Of a stretch of 64,000 nucleotides of DNA, positions 30,793 to 50,811 are shown piece by piece. This DNA comes from Yponomeuta sedellus (taxonomy: Eukaryota > Arthropoda > Insecta > Lepidoptera > Yponomeutidae). The DNA lies in assembly GCA_934045075.1 (NCBI GenBank), contig OW203722.1, forward strand, positions 1,953,001-2,017,000, written 5' to 3'. The translations under genes were made by a program, and so were the position numbers. The first letter of the stretch is position 1. Each line of letters begins with the position of its first letter. A model generated the notes under the pieces. It was not told where the DNA came from. It ran no database searches and was given only the letters and a program-made list of their open reading frames with translations.

Positions 30793-33353
30793 GCACTAAC
30801 CCGTGCTAAAGCCACTTTTAAAAACCTATTTAGAGGCTAAAAATTCCACCCATGCCGGGATTCGAACCCGCGAACTCTGGCTATCCGTGCCAGCGCTCTT
30901 TCCAACTGAGCTAATGGGCAACTCACCGGCATCAGTGAAATTTCGAACCTCTTTACAATATTCTCTGTATTACTATTATGTAATTTTGTATAGTTTTAGT
31001 TAATTTTAATGTAGTCAGACATTTTTATGTTCAGACACGGATGATTAACTTCCGCACGCGTCCATAGCGCACAGCAAGTGTGCTGCTGTTGACTTCAAGT
31101 AAAAATGTCAGCGCACTTCTAGGACGATGTGCTGTAGTAAACTTTATAAGACTGTTTTAGCGGATTGACTCCAAAATATCCAAAAAAATATAGCTGTTCC
31201 ATGCAAAACGTTGATACTAGCTAGAACGTGCCTAAAACGAAAGTACATACGTACTGTGCATCTATGTAGATCCTTCCTTCCTCTTAAGTTCATCAGAAAC
31301 TTTTTGAAATACTTTTTTAGTGATCATAATTTCAATGAAGGTACCTGTCTGAAATGGGTCCAGTGATGAGAAGGCCAATCATATAGCCGACACAGTGGGC
31401 GGTGCCCACAAGAGTTCTTTTCCATTCTTGACATGCTATCTGAAACTGAAGAATGGTCGGTTTTCTACAAGTTTATTTTTCAGCTAGAATATCCTTAATA
31501 CTATGATGTTAAGTTACGTCATCAGTAGCGGGTTTCACATGAACAATAATCACACTGAAACGACGTCGACGTCGTACTGCGAACGTTTACAAATGGTGGT
31601 CAGTGATAGTTAAAAACATAGATGTCTAACTCTAGGGCTAAAAATTAACACAAAAATGCGAGTTCAGTATTACCCGGCAAAATATGTATGCATCTGCCAC
31701 CGTCAGACCGCCATTTTGCGAGGTATTAAGATATTTCGACGGGTTATATATATGTGCCGCCAATTTAGAAGGTCATTCAGCCGTGTAATTGAGCAATACC
31801 TACGTTAAATAACCTGGATGAAGGTGGCTAGCCAGGTAGTCACTACCAAGGTTGTAGAATGGTAAGGTAACCTCATCTCACCACTTCAGTTTATCCGTGA
31901 CCTGGCCAATTGTAACGTTGGCCGTAATTTACTTCTGCAACTGATTTGGAGCTGGGGGGGTGTTCAGTCCCTTCGCTCTTGCGTAAGTAAGTACCTATCT
32001 ATCTATTAATTAATAAAAGAACACATTACATGTTATAAATAAGGCCCACCAAACCAATTACTTGGTTTGACTGTGGGAGCAGTCTCTTTTTACAATAGTT
32101 TTACCAGATATTTTTACATAGCCTTTTTTTTACATAATATTTGAAAGTGTGGGCATCTAAGGTCACCTCAAGAAATGATAAGAAATACGATAAACAAACC
32201 TCGGCTACGAAGCTCTCCGGTTTATCATACACCCACTGCGAGCAAGCCACCACTTTGGTGTTGTTATGGTATGCGCACAAAATCTCGCCTTCCAGAGACA
32301 CTCTTTCGTAGCATTCTGGGTTGTAGTTGTCCACTACATTGCTGTTAAGCTGCCGCACATCACATATATTTACGGTGTTTTTACATCTGAAATAAAAGTG
32401 TATTAATATAGTGAATTCACCGCAGCAATAGGTACTACTCGCTAACTGTAAAGAAAGTTACTGAAGGAACCTGAGTGTCTGAGGTATTGACTAGCTCAGC
32501 GCTTGATATTGTCAATCCGCGGTGGGCACGCGTGGTAATAAAGCCCATATTCTCTCTATCTGAGAGAAGAAGTCCGCCTTTTTATTTCATTGTATGTTTT
32601 CAAATTTATGACTTTAAAAGGAATATAATTTTTAGGATTCCGTACACAATGGGTAAAACTGGAAACCTATTACTAAGAGTCCAGTATCCGTCTATCTGTC
32701 TGTCGTAGATTTTATCTAGATCTGATGATAGTAAGTAGGTGTTGTAGTTGAAATTTTAGATACCCACCTTTTAGAGTTTATAGTACTACGTACCTCAGTA
32801 CTTCTACGAACCCCATCTACTTCTAAGAGGTATCTAAAGAAGTAAGTGTGCTCCCGACTTCGGTCAAGTGAGATTATAATAAGTACATAATAAATTTAAT
32901 TTGCAAATGTAGTGCTTAATCTACAATGCAAATGTACTAACATGTTATTAGAACAGTTAGTTTATTTAAAAAAAATATAGATAGATACATAGAGAACACT
33001 TTATTGCACAACCAGAAAAAAGAATTCAACCATAATTTCTTAAATCTAAGTAATGATATACAATAAATTGGCGGTCTAATCGCCAATTTAATAATTTATC
33101 TTATAATTTAATAGATCCCAAAAAATACTACACAAACTAACTGAAAAATTACTCACCTATACTCCGTTTTTTCCGCAGCAAAAACATAGTTAAGACTGCA
33201 CATGGAATCCAACACGCATGCTAAGCTTATCAGGATTATGGTTTTCACATGATAGCATCCACATAAACTGAATTTAGACAAAATATCGTCCAGAGATACT
33301 GGTTTTGCGTCAACGGCTTCTTTGGATTTCTTATCACCTTCACTGAGCTCCAT
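25286..33353 (-). CDS. SLC22/organic cation transporter-like, gene A, 7 exons
   Basis: Exons (minus): 33,353-33,157; 32,386-32,200; 31,439-31,345; 30,179-30,028; 28,986-28,372; 26,638-26,457; 25,438-25,286. Joined they give 1,581 nt, 526 residues plus stop, with every junction GT-AG and in phase, and the length usual for SLC22 proteins. The product should be a 12-helix plasma-membrane carrier of organic cations, carnitine-like or other small organic solutes; the substrate cannot be read from sequence. Seen: TM1 at about 38-60, a cysteine-rich extracellular loop at 66-128, MFS motif A GPISDRLGRK across exons 3/4, ESPRWLL after TM6, TSELFPTCTRNSMHS with RIGSVLAQQTP near TM10-11, and the VPDTADSDLPNTVQEAEE tail. 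Introns hold many SINEs and MITEs. The gene appears intact. Closest relative in the window is gene B. Confidence 0.92.
25517..25680 (+). mobile_element. Single arm of the 56.2-kb fold-back family
   Basis: TTACTTTGCGGAAATCCATAA, TCCCACAAGCACCATGCGGT and CACTTTTTCAAGCAGAAGCA match one arm of 56,259-56,537 and its left flank. Lies in intron 6 of gene A. Confidence 0.7.
25988..26386 (-). mobile_element. 5S-headed SINE, full length with 13-bp TSD
   Basis: The element is 26,001-26,373 between two copies of ATTTTAGAGACTC (25,988-26,000; 26,374-26,386). On the minus strand it opens with AAGCGCTCGTGGCCTAGGCG, then a 5S-like block with GGTTAAGCAACAACAGGCGC and GGATGGGTGAGC, then a body with GCCTTATGGGCGGCTTGATA, and ends GGGGACATACAAGGGTTGAT. 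Downstream duplication abuts exon 6 of gene A. Confidence 0.88.
26457..26638 (-). CDS. Gene A exon 6
   Basis: Residues 416-476: LPWLSLVIFICGKSMV (membrane), VYMFTSELFPTCTRNSMHS and SSIGRIGSVLAQQTPLL, the conserved SLC22 C-terminal motif. It is bracketed by two 5S-headed SINEs in the same orientation, 34 and 70 bases or so from its ends. Confidence 0.92.
26674..27020 (-). mobile_element. 5S-headed SINE, second intron copy
   Basis: Same structure as 26,001-26,373, with a truncated 3' end that meets a (CAT)n run at 26,660-26,673, about 35 bases from the acceptor of exon 6. Contains a four-base insertion (TAGG) in the 5S-like part. Confidence 0.85.
27105..27540 (+). pseudogene. RTE-like LINE, C-terminal coding fragment
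   Basis: Plus strand reads TYGSECWVITKEDENLLLVF, then ERKILRRTFGPMLENERWRI, LRWAGHVARMDEVRVPKRLL and, after a frameshift near 27,385, RPKLRWLDGVQNDARAIGVR to a TAA at 27,524, followed by a (GAT)n tail. YGSECW and LRWAGHVARM motifs followed by a trinucleotide tail are usual for RTE-type elements. 5' truncated; no catalytic domain here. Confidence 0.8.
27545..27605 (-). mobile_element. SINE family D, 3'-end fragment
   Basis: ATAACATTTACATACAGGCAC and GGCCCCACACTAGGATACCC, collinear with the distal half of family D. Confidence 0.7.
27897..28060. mobile_element. MITE with ~40-bp TIRs
   Basis: AATCTTACCCTACAGACAAT at the left and the inverted AATCTTACCCTATAGACAGT at the right, continuing to GGCAAGA. 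164 bases, intron 5 of gene A. Confidence 0.8.
28061..28342. mobile_element. Non-autonomous DNA element, TIR AGAGCCACATGATT
   Basis: The 14-16 base termini AGAGCCACATGATTC / GAATCATGTGGCTCT enclose 282 bases. The interior, read in reverse, matches 43,940-44,360 and in part 2,915-3,265 (TTCAGCGTAAAGAATT, GGGAAAAAAACTCCACTCTG, CTATACGTAT). Directly adjacent to the 27,897 MITE. Confidence 0.7.
28372..28986 (-). CDS. Gene A exon 5
   Basis: Residues 211-415, the largest exon (615 nt). The first codon ATG is split (A from exon 4, TG here). Contains MIEMVATDDRPMFSM, the ESPRWLLTKGRKQEA signature of the big cytosolic loop, and membrane segments around FLVCLVWWICGTF and LAELPTIFIYGYTLKYF. Identical in length to gene B exon 5. 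Confidence 0.93.
29128..29270. mobile_element. Fold-back MITE
   Basis: TTAAACGGGTCAAATCGTGA and the inverted TTAAACGGGTCAAATCGCGA open about 38-base arms that include TTATTTATTAGGTAAAAC. The centre carries CCGACACTTCGGCAGCG and GCCGTGGTCTCGGG. Intron 4 of gene A. Confidence 0.8.
29746..29914 (+). pseudogene. LINE C-terminal zinc-finger-like fragment
   Basis: Frame reading CRGYLKEDETPAHVTIHFES, then GSLRPASGLGALLAFWKEVG WLE and TGA at 29,912-29,914. The EDETPAHV..C-position and terminal FWKEVGWLE are typical of the end of Jockey/CR1-type ORF2. Two of the expected zinc ligands are degraded (CRGY, IHF). A family C SINE tail (29,930-29,975) follows. Confidence 0.65.
30028..30179 (-). CDS. Gene A exon 4
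   Basis: Residues 160-210: completes motif A (LGRKTVFV), then TM3-4 region GGIMGVTKSFLTNYWLYISF and EFFEKIIGDHYSSSYTL. 152 nt, same length and phases as gene B exon 4. Confidence 0.9.
30206..30372 (-). repeat. LINE/SINE 3'-end repeat fragment
   Basis: (CAT)n, GTCCACTGCTGGACATAGCC, GAGCGCCATAGCGCCCTG and GCATCTGCCTGCAGTTTTTC, ending GGTCGGAGGGCGTC. A variant also seen at 43,973-44,170. Confidence 0.65.
30380..30727 (-). mobile_element. 5S-headed SINE, third full copy
   Basis: Intron 3 of gene A. Same order of segments as 26,001-26,373; a small deletion removes the CTAGCGGCAGT segment downstream of the 5S-like part. A (TA)n microsatellite begins immediately at its 5' end (30,727-30,790). Confidence 0.85.
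30786..30980 (-). mobile_element. SINE family A, single unit
   Basis: Reverse complement of a complete unit: AATGCACTAACCCGTGCTAA linker, CCTATTTAGAGGCTAAAAA tail, CATGCCGGGATTCGAACCCG B box, tRNA-like segment and leader to TTCTCTGTATTAC. Separated from the 5S-headed SINE by (TA)n. Confidence 0.8.
31345..31439 (-). CDS. Gene A exon 3
   Basis: Residues 129-159 plus two bases: IACQEWKRTL, then TM2 and GPISD, the first half of MFS motif A. Acceptor GTTTCAG, donor ACAG|GTACCT. Too short to stand out as an ORF; found by frame and motif. Confidence 0.88.
31440..32199. other. Gene A intron 2, nothing recognised
   Basis: No repeat family of the window matched; no coding potential. Confidence 0.4.
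32200..32386 (-). CDS. Gene A exon 2
   Basis: Residues 66-128: the large extracellular loop typical of organic ion transporters, with six cysteines (CKNTVNIC, PECYERV, EILCAYHNNT, VVACSQWVYD) and an N-glycosylation-type NNT. Acceptor TTTCAG; donor GAG|GTTTGT, weaker than the others. Confidence 0.88.
32487..32575 (+). repeat. Interspersed repeat, GAGAG/CCGCGG family
   Basis: AGCGCTTGATATTGTCAATC, CCGCGGTGGGCACGCGTGGT and TCTCTCTATCTGAGAGAAG; inverse of the 960 copy. Intron 1 of gene A. Confidence 0.6.
33157..33353 (-). CDS. Gene A exon 1
   Basis: Codes residues 1-65 and two bases of codon 66. The N-terminal 36 residues are cytosolic and charged (MELSEGDKKSKE), then TM1 (TIILISLACVLDSMCSLNY). 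The start context AAAAATGG is favourable. The donor reads AG|GTGAGT. Confidence 0.9.
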
Positions 33354-33561
33354 TTTTGGCCGAAATACACGAGAAAACCAAGTGTCTTCACATTATTGTT
33401 TCTTAATTTATTCTTTATAAATGTGACGAATTTCAAACACATACCATCTGGCGTGGCATATGTGCCGCATAGTAATGAGAGCACTGTGTTTGGAACCCCA
33501 TTTTTCGGCTGCTGCATTTTTGTTAAAATAGGTAATAGATATTAATCATCATCATCATCAC

Positions 33562-33640
33562 CCCATTATGTCCCCACCGAGGGGCACGGGTCTCTTCCCT
33601 GAGGAAGGTATAGGCCATACTCAACCACGGGGGCCAAGTA
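33562..33640 (-). mobile_element. 5S-headed SINE, 3' fragment
   Basis: (CAT)n, TATGTCCCCACCGAGGGGCA, GAGGAAGGTATAGGCCATAC; upstream of gene A. Confidence 0.65.
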
Positions 33641-33837
33641 GAGTAAATTAATTACAAGGTTTAATCCCTTTGGATAGCATGTTTTAGCATCTACCCCCTT
33701 ATTCATAAGTGTTTTAAAATCGTTAAGTTTTTATCCATATAGTTTAAAAAATATATATGTTTAAATATAAATATAAATTAAGCAGAATTTTTAAGCCGCG
33801 ATGTTCATCCATTTAAAATCGTCTTATTTTTTTAGTT

Positions 33838-33915
33838 CTTCTTCAGCGCCGTAGAGCAAGGTTGTGCCATCATTGGGGGTAATGCCCATAATTCCCACGC
33901 TGGGCATGCGGGTTA
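33838..33915 (-). repeat. LINE/SINE 3'-end repeat fragment
   Basis: CTTCTTCAGCGCCGTAGAGC, GGTTGTGCCATCATTGGGGG and CCCACGCTGGGCATGCGGGT. Confidence 0.6.
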
Positions 33916-34941
33916 TAATGTATGAATAAAATAAAATAAAAAGCGATTTTCTTTTAATCTTAGATACCAATTGCTCATAAGCGGTGAAAGCAATTTTAAT
34001 AAAACATTTCTAAGAACCATTGGTATAAAACCTGCTTTCAAATTTTAAAAACCGTAGCAAGTCGGTTCACCCATTTGAGAGCTACGGTGACACAGACAGA
34101 TTTACATACACATTGCGGTCAAACTTATAATACAGACTGTTTTTGCTACAGGAGTTAAAAATAGTACTACTGCCATCCCCCGCGCATGCAGCTAAGCCAC
34201 GCCCATCTTAGTTCGATGCAGTCGCGACATAGCGCGGAAAAAATGCCACTAGCTGTAATTATAGGACGGTCACACATCACACGGTTGATTTCAATCACTC
34301 GGTTCAGCTAGGTCACGAGCGTTTCGGACGGTAGAATAACAACTTAAGAATAAATAGGATAGGTCTTCTGCACCTAAATTAAGGAAGTATTTTTTTACTC
34401 GCCTAAACCATACTGCGGGGCATGGTTGTACTTGTCTTTAACAAATATTATGCGCGTAGGATGACTAGTTTGCTATTTAGGGTTTCGCTTGTGAAATATT
34501 ATAAAGCGCAATTTTCTTTACAATAGACACAATCAAATAGAGCGTCTTCCCCTCTTCGGGCTGAACGGTTGACAGTAGAAACGTGAAAATTTCAGAGGAG
34601 CGACATACTCGTATAAACAATCACGGCTAAGTAAGCTTTACAAGTTAATGTGTAATAGTATTAAGTACCCATTGTTTAGTGTAATAAAATTGTCTTGCTG
34701 TTGATTTCAGTTAAATACATGAAATAAAAACACTAAATGAATAAATGGACGTCCAAGTTATAAAAGAAAATTATATATTTTTTTTTATTAAATGTTACTC
34801 TGGCGATGTTGACAGTGCTGTTAAGTAGATAAGAAACCTCTTCTTCTACATGGCTTGACACACTTGTAGTGTACCAGCAGTGGGAAATTAATGGAAACTG
34901 ATGAAAGGAGAATACATACAAAATATCTAATGTACTATGTA
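33916..34941. other. No gene; degraded 5S-headed SINE piece
   Basis: About 34,195-34,326 keeps the order TGCCACTAGCTGTA, GGACGGTCACACATC, GATTTCAATCACTCGGTTC, GTCACGAGCG, a degraded minus-strand head of the 5S-headed family. The remainder is AT-rich with no supported feature. Confidence 0.45.
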
Positions 34942-35400
34942 CAGTGATCTCTAAGTCAACATATGCATACTGTAATATGCTTTGAAAAAATGCTGGGGAG
35001 TAAACTCTATTTATTACACTTCAGTGATCTCTATGTCAACATATGCATACTGTTATATGCCTTGAAAAAATGCTACGGAGTAAACTCTATTTGTTACAGT
35101 TGAGTGATCTCCAAGTCAACATATGCATACTGTAATATGCTTTGAAAAAATGCTGGGGAGTAAACTCTATTTGTTACACTTCAGTGATCTCTATGTCAAC
35201 ATATGCATACTGTTATATGCCTTGAAAAAATGCTACGGAGTAAACTCTATTTCTTACAGTCAGTGAGCTCTAAGTCAACATATGCATACTGTTATATGCC
35301 TTGAAAAAATGCTACGGAGTAAACTCTATTTCTTACAGTTCAGTGAGTTCTAAGTCAACATATGCATACTGTTATATGCCTTGAAAAAATGCTACGGAGT
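34942..35400 (+). repeat. 80-bp satellite, left block
   Basis: About 5.7 monomers of 80 bp: CAGTGATCTCTAAGTCAAC, ATATGCATACTGTAATATGC, TTTGAAAAAATGCTGGGGAG, TAAACTCTATTTGTTACA. Continues at 36,392 beyond the solo LTR. Confidence 0.95.
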
Positions 35401-36391
35401 TGTAACACTAACCTCTTGAGGTGTTCTGCCTGAGGGGCTTGGTTTCTACGCGACCCGGTGAAATACTACCCGGGTTGGCGCTTTCAAGGATGCCTATGGG
35501 GACTACTCACAAATGACTACGCTTGGATTCCAAAAACCGACACCATTTAATATATGTAATACAGACCTAATATTTACACAATTAACCCTACACACTCAAA
35601 CTGTCTCTCACTTAACCTACCACTGGTTTTAACCCTTGTCCCTGTATTATCACTGTCTTTGTTACACACCGACACTCACACAACTTAACTACTGATGGAC
35701 ACTAGGGGCGACTTGCTCACTATTATTAACTGCTGTACTTATTCCCGGTGAGAGGTAAGAGGTACCGGTACCTAGAGGTGAGAGGTACCTACGACTCTCA
35801 ATGATCCTGGAGTGGCCGATATCGGGATCCCCAACATACCGCTCTCAGGATTCCCTATTATCTGGGGTGGCCACCATCGGGAACCCCAACGTGCCAACAC
35901 CCAGAGGCTAAGGTGGGTGGTACACGAGATGTCCTAGGCCGGCTAATATCGGCAAACCAACATGCCATGCCCTAGGACATCTCGTGAGTGGCATCGGCTA
36001 ACCTCGGATGGGCCCACAGAGGCGGACCACTGTACCACTTCCGGCGATCAGCCGATGTGCCCTCACTTGTTCCTCAACCCTCTACAGATCGGGATCCCCT
36101 CCGACTGTCCTGAAACCCTACCGGGACTCCCACAGCGAACCAGAAACCCCTTAAATTGACACCGGGACCGGACCTACGGTGAATGTCTTTACTGGTAGTG
36201 GGAGCCGCTCGACTGAGCTAGCGCTGCGCCTTTTATATTCGCGTCGCCGCCGTCCCGCGCCTCCCGCCAGTCCTTGCTGGCGTCACTGCGTGCGGCGCCC
36301 CGCGCCGCGGGCCGCGCTCCGCTGGCGTCTTGTTACGCCGTGCCTGCGTGGTGCTCGTGGTGTGGCCGGTGACGTAGTCAGCTACGTCACA
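35401..36391. mobile_element. Solo LTR, 991 bp, 4-bp TSD
   Basis: Starts TGTAACACTAACC and ends GCTACGTCACA, the TG..CA form of an LTR. GAGT occurs on both sides (35,397-35,400; 36,392-36,395), where the satellite has it once. No second LTR, primer-binding site or polyprotein. The 3' third is strongly GC-rich (36,230-36,380) and has TTTTATATTCGCG as a TATA candidate on plus. Gypsy, Bel/Pao and copia origins cannot be told apart from the LTR alone. Confidence 0.85.
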
Positions 36392-38507
36392 GAGTAAACT
36401 CTATTTCTTACAGTTCAGTGAGCTCCAAGTCAACATATGCATACTGTACTATGCCTCGAAAAAATGCTAGGGAGTAAACTCTATTTGTTACAGTTGAGTG
36501 ATCTCCAAGTCAACATATGCATACTGTAATATGCTTTGAAAAAATGCTGGGGAGTAAACTCTATTTGTTACACTTCAGTTATCTCTAAGTCAACAGAAGC
36601 ATACTGTACTATGCCTCGAAAAAATGCTAGGGAGTAAACTCTATTTGTTACAGTTGAGTGATCTCTAAGTCAACATATACATACTGTAATATGCTTTGAA
36701 AAAATGCTTGGGAGTAAAATTTATTTGTTACACTTCAGTTATCTCTATGTCAACATATGCATACTGATATATGCGTTGAAAAAATTCTACGGAGTAAACT
36801 CTATTTCTTACAGTCAGTGAGCTCTAAGTCAACATATGCATACTGTTATATGCCTTAAAAAATTGCTACGGAGTAAACTCTATTTCTTACAGTCAGTGAG
36901 CTCTAAGTCAACATATGCATACTGTTATATGCCTTAAAAAAATGCTACGGAGTAAACTATATTTGTTTCAGTTCAGTGATCTCTAAGTCAACAGAAGCAT
37001 ACTGTACTATGCCTCGAAAAAATGGAAAAAATGCTAGGGAATAAACTCTATTTGTTACAGTTGAGTGATCTCGAAGTCAACATATGCGTACTTTAATATG
37101 CCTTGAAAAAATGCTACGGAGTAAACTCTATTTGTTTCAGTTCAGTGATCTCTAAGTCAACAGAAGCATACTGTACTATGCCTCGAAAAAATGCTAGGGA
37201 GTAAACTCTATTTGTTTCAGTTGAGTGATCTCCAAGTCAACATATGCTTACTTTAATAAGCCTTGAAAAAATGCTACGGAGAAAACTCTATTTGTTTCAG
37301 TTCAGTGATCTCTAAGTCAACAGAAGCATGCCAAGCATACTATGCCTCGAAAAAATGCTAGGGAATAAACTCTATTTGTTACAGTTCAGTGATCTCCAAG
37401 TCAACATATGCGTACTTTAATATGCCTTGAAAAAATGCTACGGAGTAAACTCTATTTGTTTCAGTTCAGCGATCTCTAAGTCAACAGAAGCATACTGTAC
37501 TATGCCTCGAAAAAATGCTAGGGAGTAAACTCTATTTGTTACAGTTGAGTGATCTCCAAGTCAACATATGCATATTGTAATATGCTTTGAAAAAATGCTG
37601 GGGAGTAAACTCTATTTGTTTCACTTCAGTTATCTCTAAGTCAACAGAAGCATACTGTACTATGCCTCGAAAAAATGGAAAAAATGCTAGGGAATAAACT
37701 CTATTTCTTACAGTTGAGTGATCTCCAAGTCAACATATGCGTACTTTAATATGCCTTGAAAAAATGCTACGGAGTAAACTCTATTTGTTTCAGTTCAGTG
37801 ATCTCTAAGTCAACAGAAGCATACTGTACTATGCCTCGAAAAAATGCTAGGGAGTAAACTCTATTTGTTACAGTTGAGTGATCTCCAAGTCAACATATGC
37901 GTACTTTAATATGCCTTGAAAAAATGCTACGGAGTAAACTCTATTTTTTTCAGTTCAGTGATCTCCAAGTCAACATTTGCGTACTTTAATATGCCTTGAA
38001 AAAATGCTACGGAGTAAACTCTATTTGTTTCAGTTCAGCGATCTCTAAGTCAACAGAAGCATACTGTACTATGCCTCGAAAAAATGCTAGGGAGTAAACT
38101 CTATTTGTTACAGTTGAGTGATCTCCAAGTCTACATATGCATACTGTAATATGCTTTGAAAAAATGCTGGGGAGTAAACTCTATTTGTTACACTTCAGTT
38201 ATCTCTAAGTCAACAGAAGCATACTGTACTATGCCTCGAAAAAATGCTAGGGAGTAAACTCTATTTGTTACAGTTGAGTGATCTCTAAGTCAACATATGC
38301 ACACTGTAATATGCTTTGAAAAAATGCTGGGGAGTAAACTCTATTTGTTACACTTCAGTTATCTCTAAGTCAACAGAAGCATACTGTACTATGCCTCGAA
38401 AAAATGCTAGGGAGTAAACTCTATTTATTACAGTTGAGTGATCTCTAAGTCAACATATGCATACTGTAATATGCTTTGAAAAAATGCTAGGGAGTAAGCT
38501 CTATTTC

Positions 38508-38510
<3 letters not shown>
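36392..38510 (+). repeat. 80-bp satellite, right block ending on gene B
   Basis: About 26 more monomers. Two main types alternate: one with CATATGCATACTGTAATATG, the other with CAGAAGCATACTGTACTATG CCTCG, giving a roughly 160-bp higher-order period in places. Two monomers carry the same 9-base AAAAAATGG duplication (37,020 and 37,675), pointing to copying of longer blocks. The last monomer ends at the stop codon of gene B. Confidence 0.93.
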
Positions 38511-45352
<6,842 letters not shown>

Positions 45353-45382
45353 CTGAAATAGTTAACTGATTTAGTATACACT

Positions 45383-45695
45383 AGCTGGTGCCCGCGACTT
45401 CGTCTGCGCAGGATTAGTATTTCGAGTAGCTTATATTAGCGTGGCGTAGAAAAGAACTAATATTATGAGTATGACATTAAAATGATCACATAATATTTTT
45501 TTGTGTCGCATTTGAAAAATATCACACAATATATTTATAAATTGTAGCCTATTTATTCTGATGTATAAGCTCTATTATTGTAAAGTTTTATTAAAATCCA
45601 TTCAGTAGGTTTTACGTGAAAGAGTTACAAACATCCATCCATCCATGCTTACAAACTTTCGCGTTTAAAATATTAGTAGGATAGTAGGATCTAGT
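45383..45695 (+). repeat. CTAGCTGGTGCCCGCGACTT-type repeat
   Basis: Opens TAGCTGGTGCCCGCGACTTC, contains ATTAAAATCCATTCAGTAGG and AACTTTCGCGTTTAAAATAT, ends in ATTAGTAGGATAG. The 3' half also appears at 56,740-56,868. A common insect interspersed repeat; class uncertain (possibly Helitron-like). Confidence 0.55.
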
Positions 45696-45791
45696 GTCAC
45701 AGTGCTATGGCCTGGTACAGACCATGTTAACGCTGTTATCACAATGTTACCACGAATCAATTCTCCCTTCATCTTCAGTCTTCAGTCATAC

Positions 45792-45935
45792 GGCCTCGAT
45801 GGCGCAGCGGTTTGGCACGCTGCTGTAAAACCGACGGTCTCGGGTTCGATCCCCGGCCGGGTCGAACAAGGAAACGAACTTTTCTACTTTGTCTCGGGTC
45901 TTAGATGTTATTTATGTATTTAAGTTTTTTATTAA
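45792..45935 (+). mobile_element. SINE family B, 3'-truncated
   Basis: CGGCCTCGATGGCGCAGCGG, GGTCTCGGGTTCGATCCCCG, GTCTCGGGTCTTAGATGTTA, then merges into the ATTT microsatellite, which may have grown from its 3' end. Confidence 0.8.
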
Positions 45936-45939
45936 TACA

Positions 45940-48715
<2,776 letters not shown>

Positions 48716-48915
48716 NNNNNNNNNNNNNNNNNNNNNNNNNNNNNNNNNNNNNNNNNNNNNNNNNNNNNNNNNNNNNNNNNNNNNNNNNNNNNNNNNNNNN
48801 NNNNNNNNNNNNNNNNNNNNNNNNNNNNNNNNNNNNNNNNNNNNNNNNNNNNNNNNNNNNNNNNNNNNNNNNNNNNNNNNNNNNNNNNNNNNNNNNNNNN
48901 NNNNNNNNNNNNNNN
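48716..48915. other. Assembly gap, 200 N
   Basis: Exactly 200 N, likely a placeholder of unknown real size. Confidence 0.99.
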
Positions 48916-50440
48916 CCAAGGGACATCCAAGGGTTGAAATCAAATATCATTGATTAATATACCTCCAATTACAGATGAATATCGCATGCATAAATACTAA
49001 ATTTCTCTAACAGAACAATATTATGACTGTCTTTTGTGTTTATACACATAAGCTCATGTTTATGAGCTTTTTATCTATGTTTTATAATGAGTAAATGTAA
49101 ATTCCTACCTCTTTAAAAATACCTTAGTCAAGGCGATTGTACTGTTTACACAATGTAGCACGATAAAGCTACTGTTTACTATGTAAAAATATTGGACCAA
49201 CTGCGTTTATTGAACGATGCTTATTAAATACCGCGGCCATTTGGACAATTTAATAACTTGGTAGCCTGATCCAGTCCAATTCATACACAAGACTTCAAAC
49301 ATTACAGTCTGTTAGTTTTTAGAACATACCTCGGGCTCTAAGTAGGCTTCGGTTTTCGCCGGAAGTACAAGAGTGTAATACTACTTCCTGCTCTCTTTTT
49401 CGAAATTAAGTGTCGTATTAGTTCCGATATTTCTATTACACGAATATATCCGATTCTATCCGATAGTAGCCGAGGTGTTTTCTGAATATCAGCGTTGTAG
49501 GCAGATACCTCGGTGGCTCCTACAACACATGCTGAGTCGGGAACCATTTCAGGGCTCAATACTTTAAACAAAACATAGATTATTATTATTGTTATTATTG
49601 TTTTGCAAATCTGTATTTATCCAATCCATGTTTATGATTGTATGCCTTCTTTTATTTATTTTAAATGTCTATTCAGCCATTATCTGTTTTTTTTTCTATT
49701 CGCGGTCTCTCGCCAATCGTATCCACAGGCCCCCTGCTGACCTGACCACGTCGTCCGATCATCAGGCGGTTGGTCTACCCGCTGACCACCCGGTTCTTGC
49801 GGTTTTTGACCGCCACTCCGTTCGTGCTCTAGTCTACCAACCATCTTCCCGCCAGATGTCCCGCCCATCGCCACTTCAGACTTGAAATTCGGTCCGGAAT
49901 ATCGTCGACCTTCTTCCGACATCGAATAATGGCATTTGGTACTCTATCCACTAGTCTAAATATAAATCATGAAGTAAATCATCCTTTATTGTTAACTAAC
50001 ATTGTTAGCTAACTAGCTAGACTTGTTATTTCCGCTCTTAGCCTCATAGTTGGGCCATTGTACATTCGCGTGCACTAGCATGTAAACACGTTACAACCCT
50101 GTCATATTAACCTCTTCTGACCTGATCTATGGGAATATGACTACTTTCACTTTGAAAAAGTACTTACCTTCATATATGCAAGTCGGTTTTTTTTTCTATT
50201 TTCTGTCTTGCTTCTTTTTTTCCTCTGTTTGTTTATAATGTGTTGTAAACTTTGTGTAATTTATATTTTGTTGTGTTTTGTGAATTTGTTACTGTTTTGT
50301 TATGTTTTTAGTATTATGCTGTTGAATAAATTATTTCTCTCTCTCTCTCTCTCTCTCTAAAAGCTAACAGACTGTACATACCAGAAATATACTCGTATAA
50401 GAGACATTTATTTATTCTTTATATAAGCCAGTCATCCTGT
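48916..50440. other. No gene supported; duplicated intergenic sequence
   Basis: 49,066-49,285 aligns with 23,527-23,735. A minus-strand open frame at 49,571-49,338 (77 codons) matches no family I know. 50,010-50,095 is a fragment of the family C tail (TTTCCGCTCTTAGCCTCATA). A (CT)n run is at 50,336-50,358. Confidence 0.45.
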
Positions 50441-50447
50441 TTATAGA

Positions 50448-50672
50448 TTTGAGAGTTCCGCGCTTACCCTCATCGTTGGGCCATTGTAAGTAACAAGCGC
50501 TGAGGTTTCCTTACGATGTTTACCTTCACAGTCAGCGAGTGGTATTGTTACTATAAGTTCACAAATGTACATAACTTAGAAAACTAAGTCATCGGTACAT
50601 GCCGGGGTTCGAACCCACGACCTCCCGATTGAAAAGCCGGCGTTCTCCACCGATCCGCTACCACCGCTTGCT
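50448..50672 (-). mobile_element. SINE family C
   Basis: Minus-strand copy with GAGCGGTGGTAGCGG-like head, GAAAAGCCGGCG, GGTTCGAACCCCGGCATGTA and body to GCGCTTGTTACTTACAATGG. Close to the 4,605 copy; 50,673-50,800 then resembles 23,925-24,175. Confidence 0.82.
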
Positions 50673-50811
50673 GTATATGAGCTATTAATTTTATGTTAAC
50701 GAATGATTTAAATCGAGTTAAATTACTACGTGAAGTAGTTTATAAAATTTGAAAAAAATTAAGCATAATAATTTCAAATCATATGAAATACTATACTATA
50801 TATTTATATTT

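Noticed and set aside
49338..49571. 77-codon minus-strand ORF with a GTATGT after it
   Set aside because: No family resemblance, the frame stops before the donor-like site, and no acceptor or partner exon is evident; it also does not fit any transporter exon.
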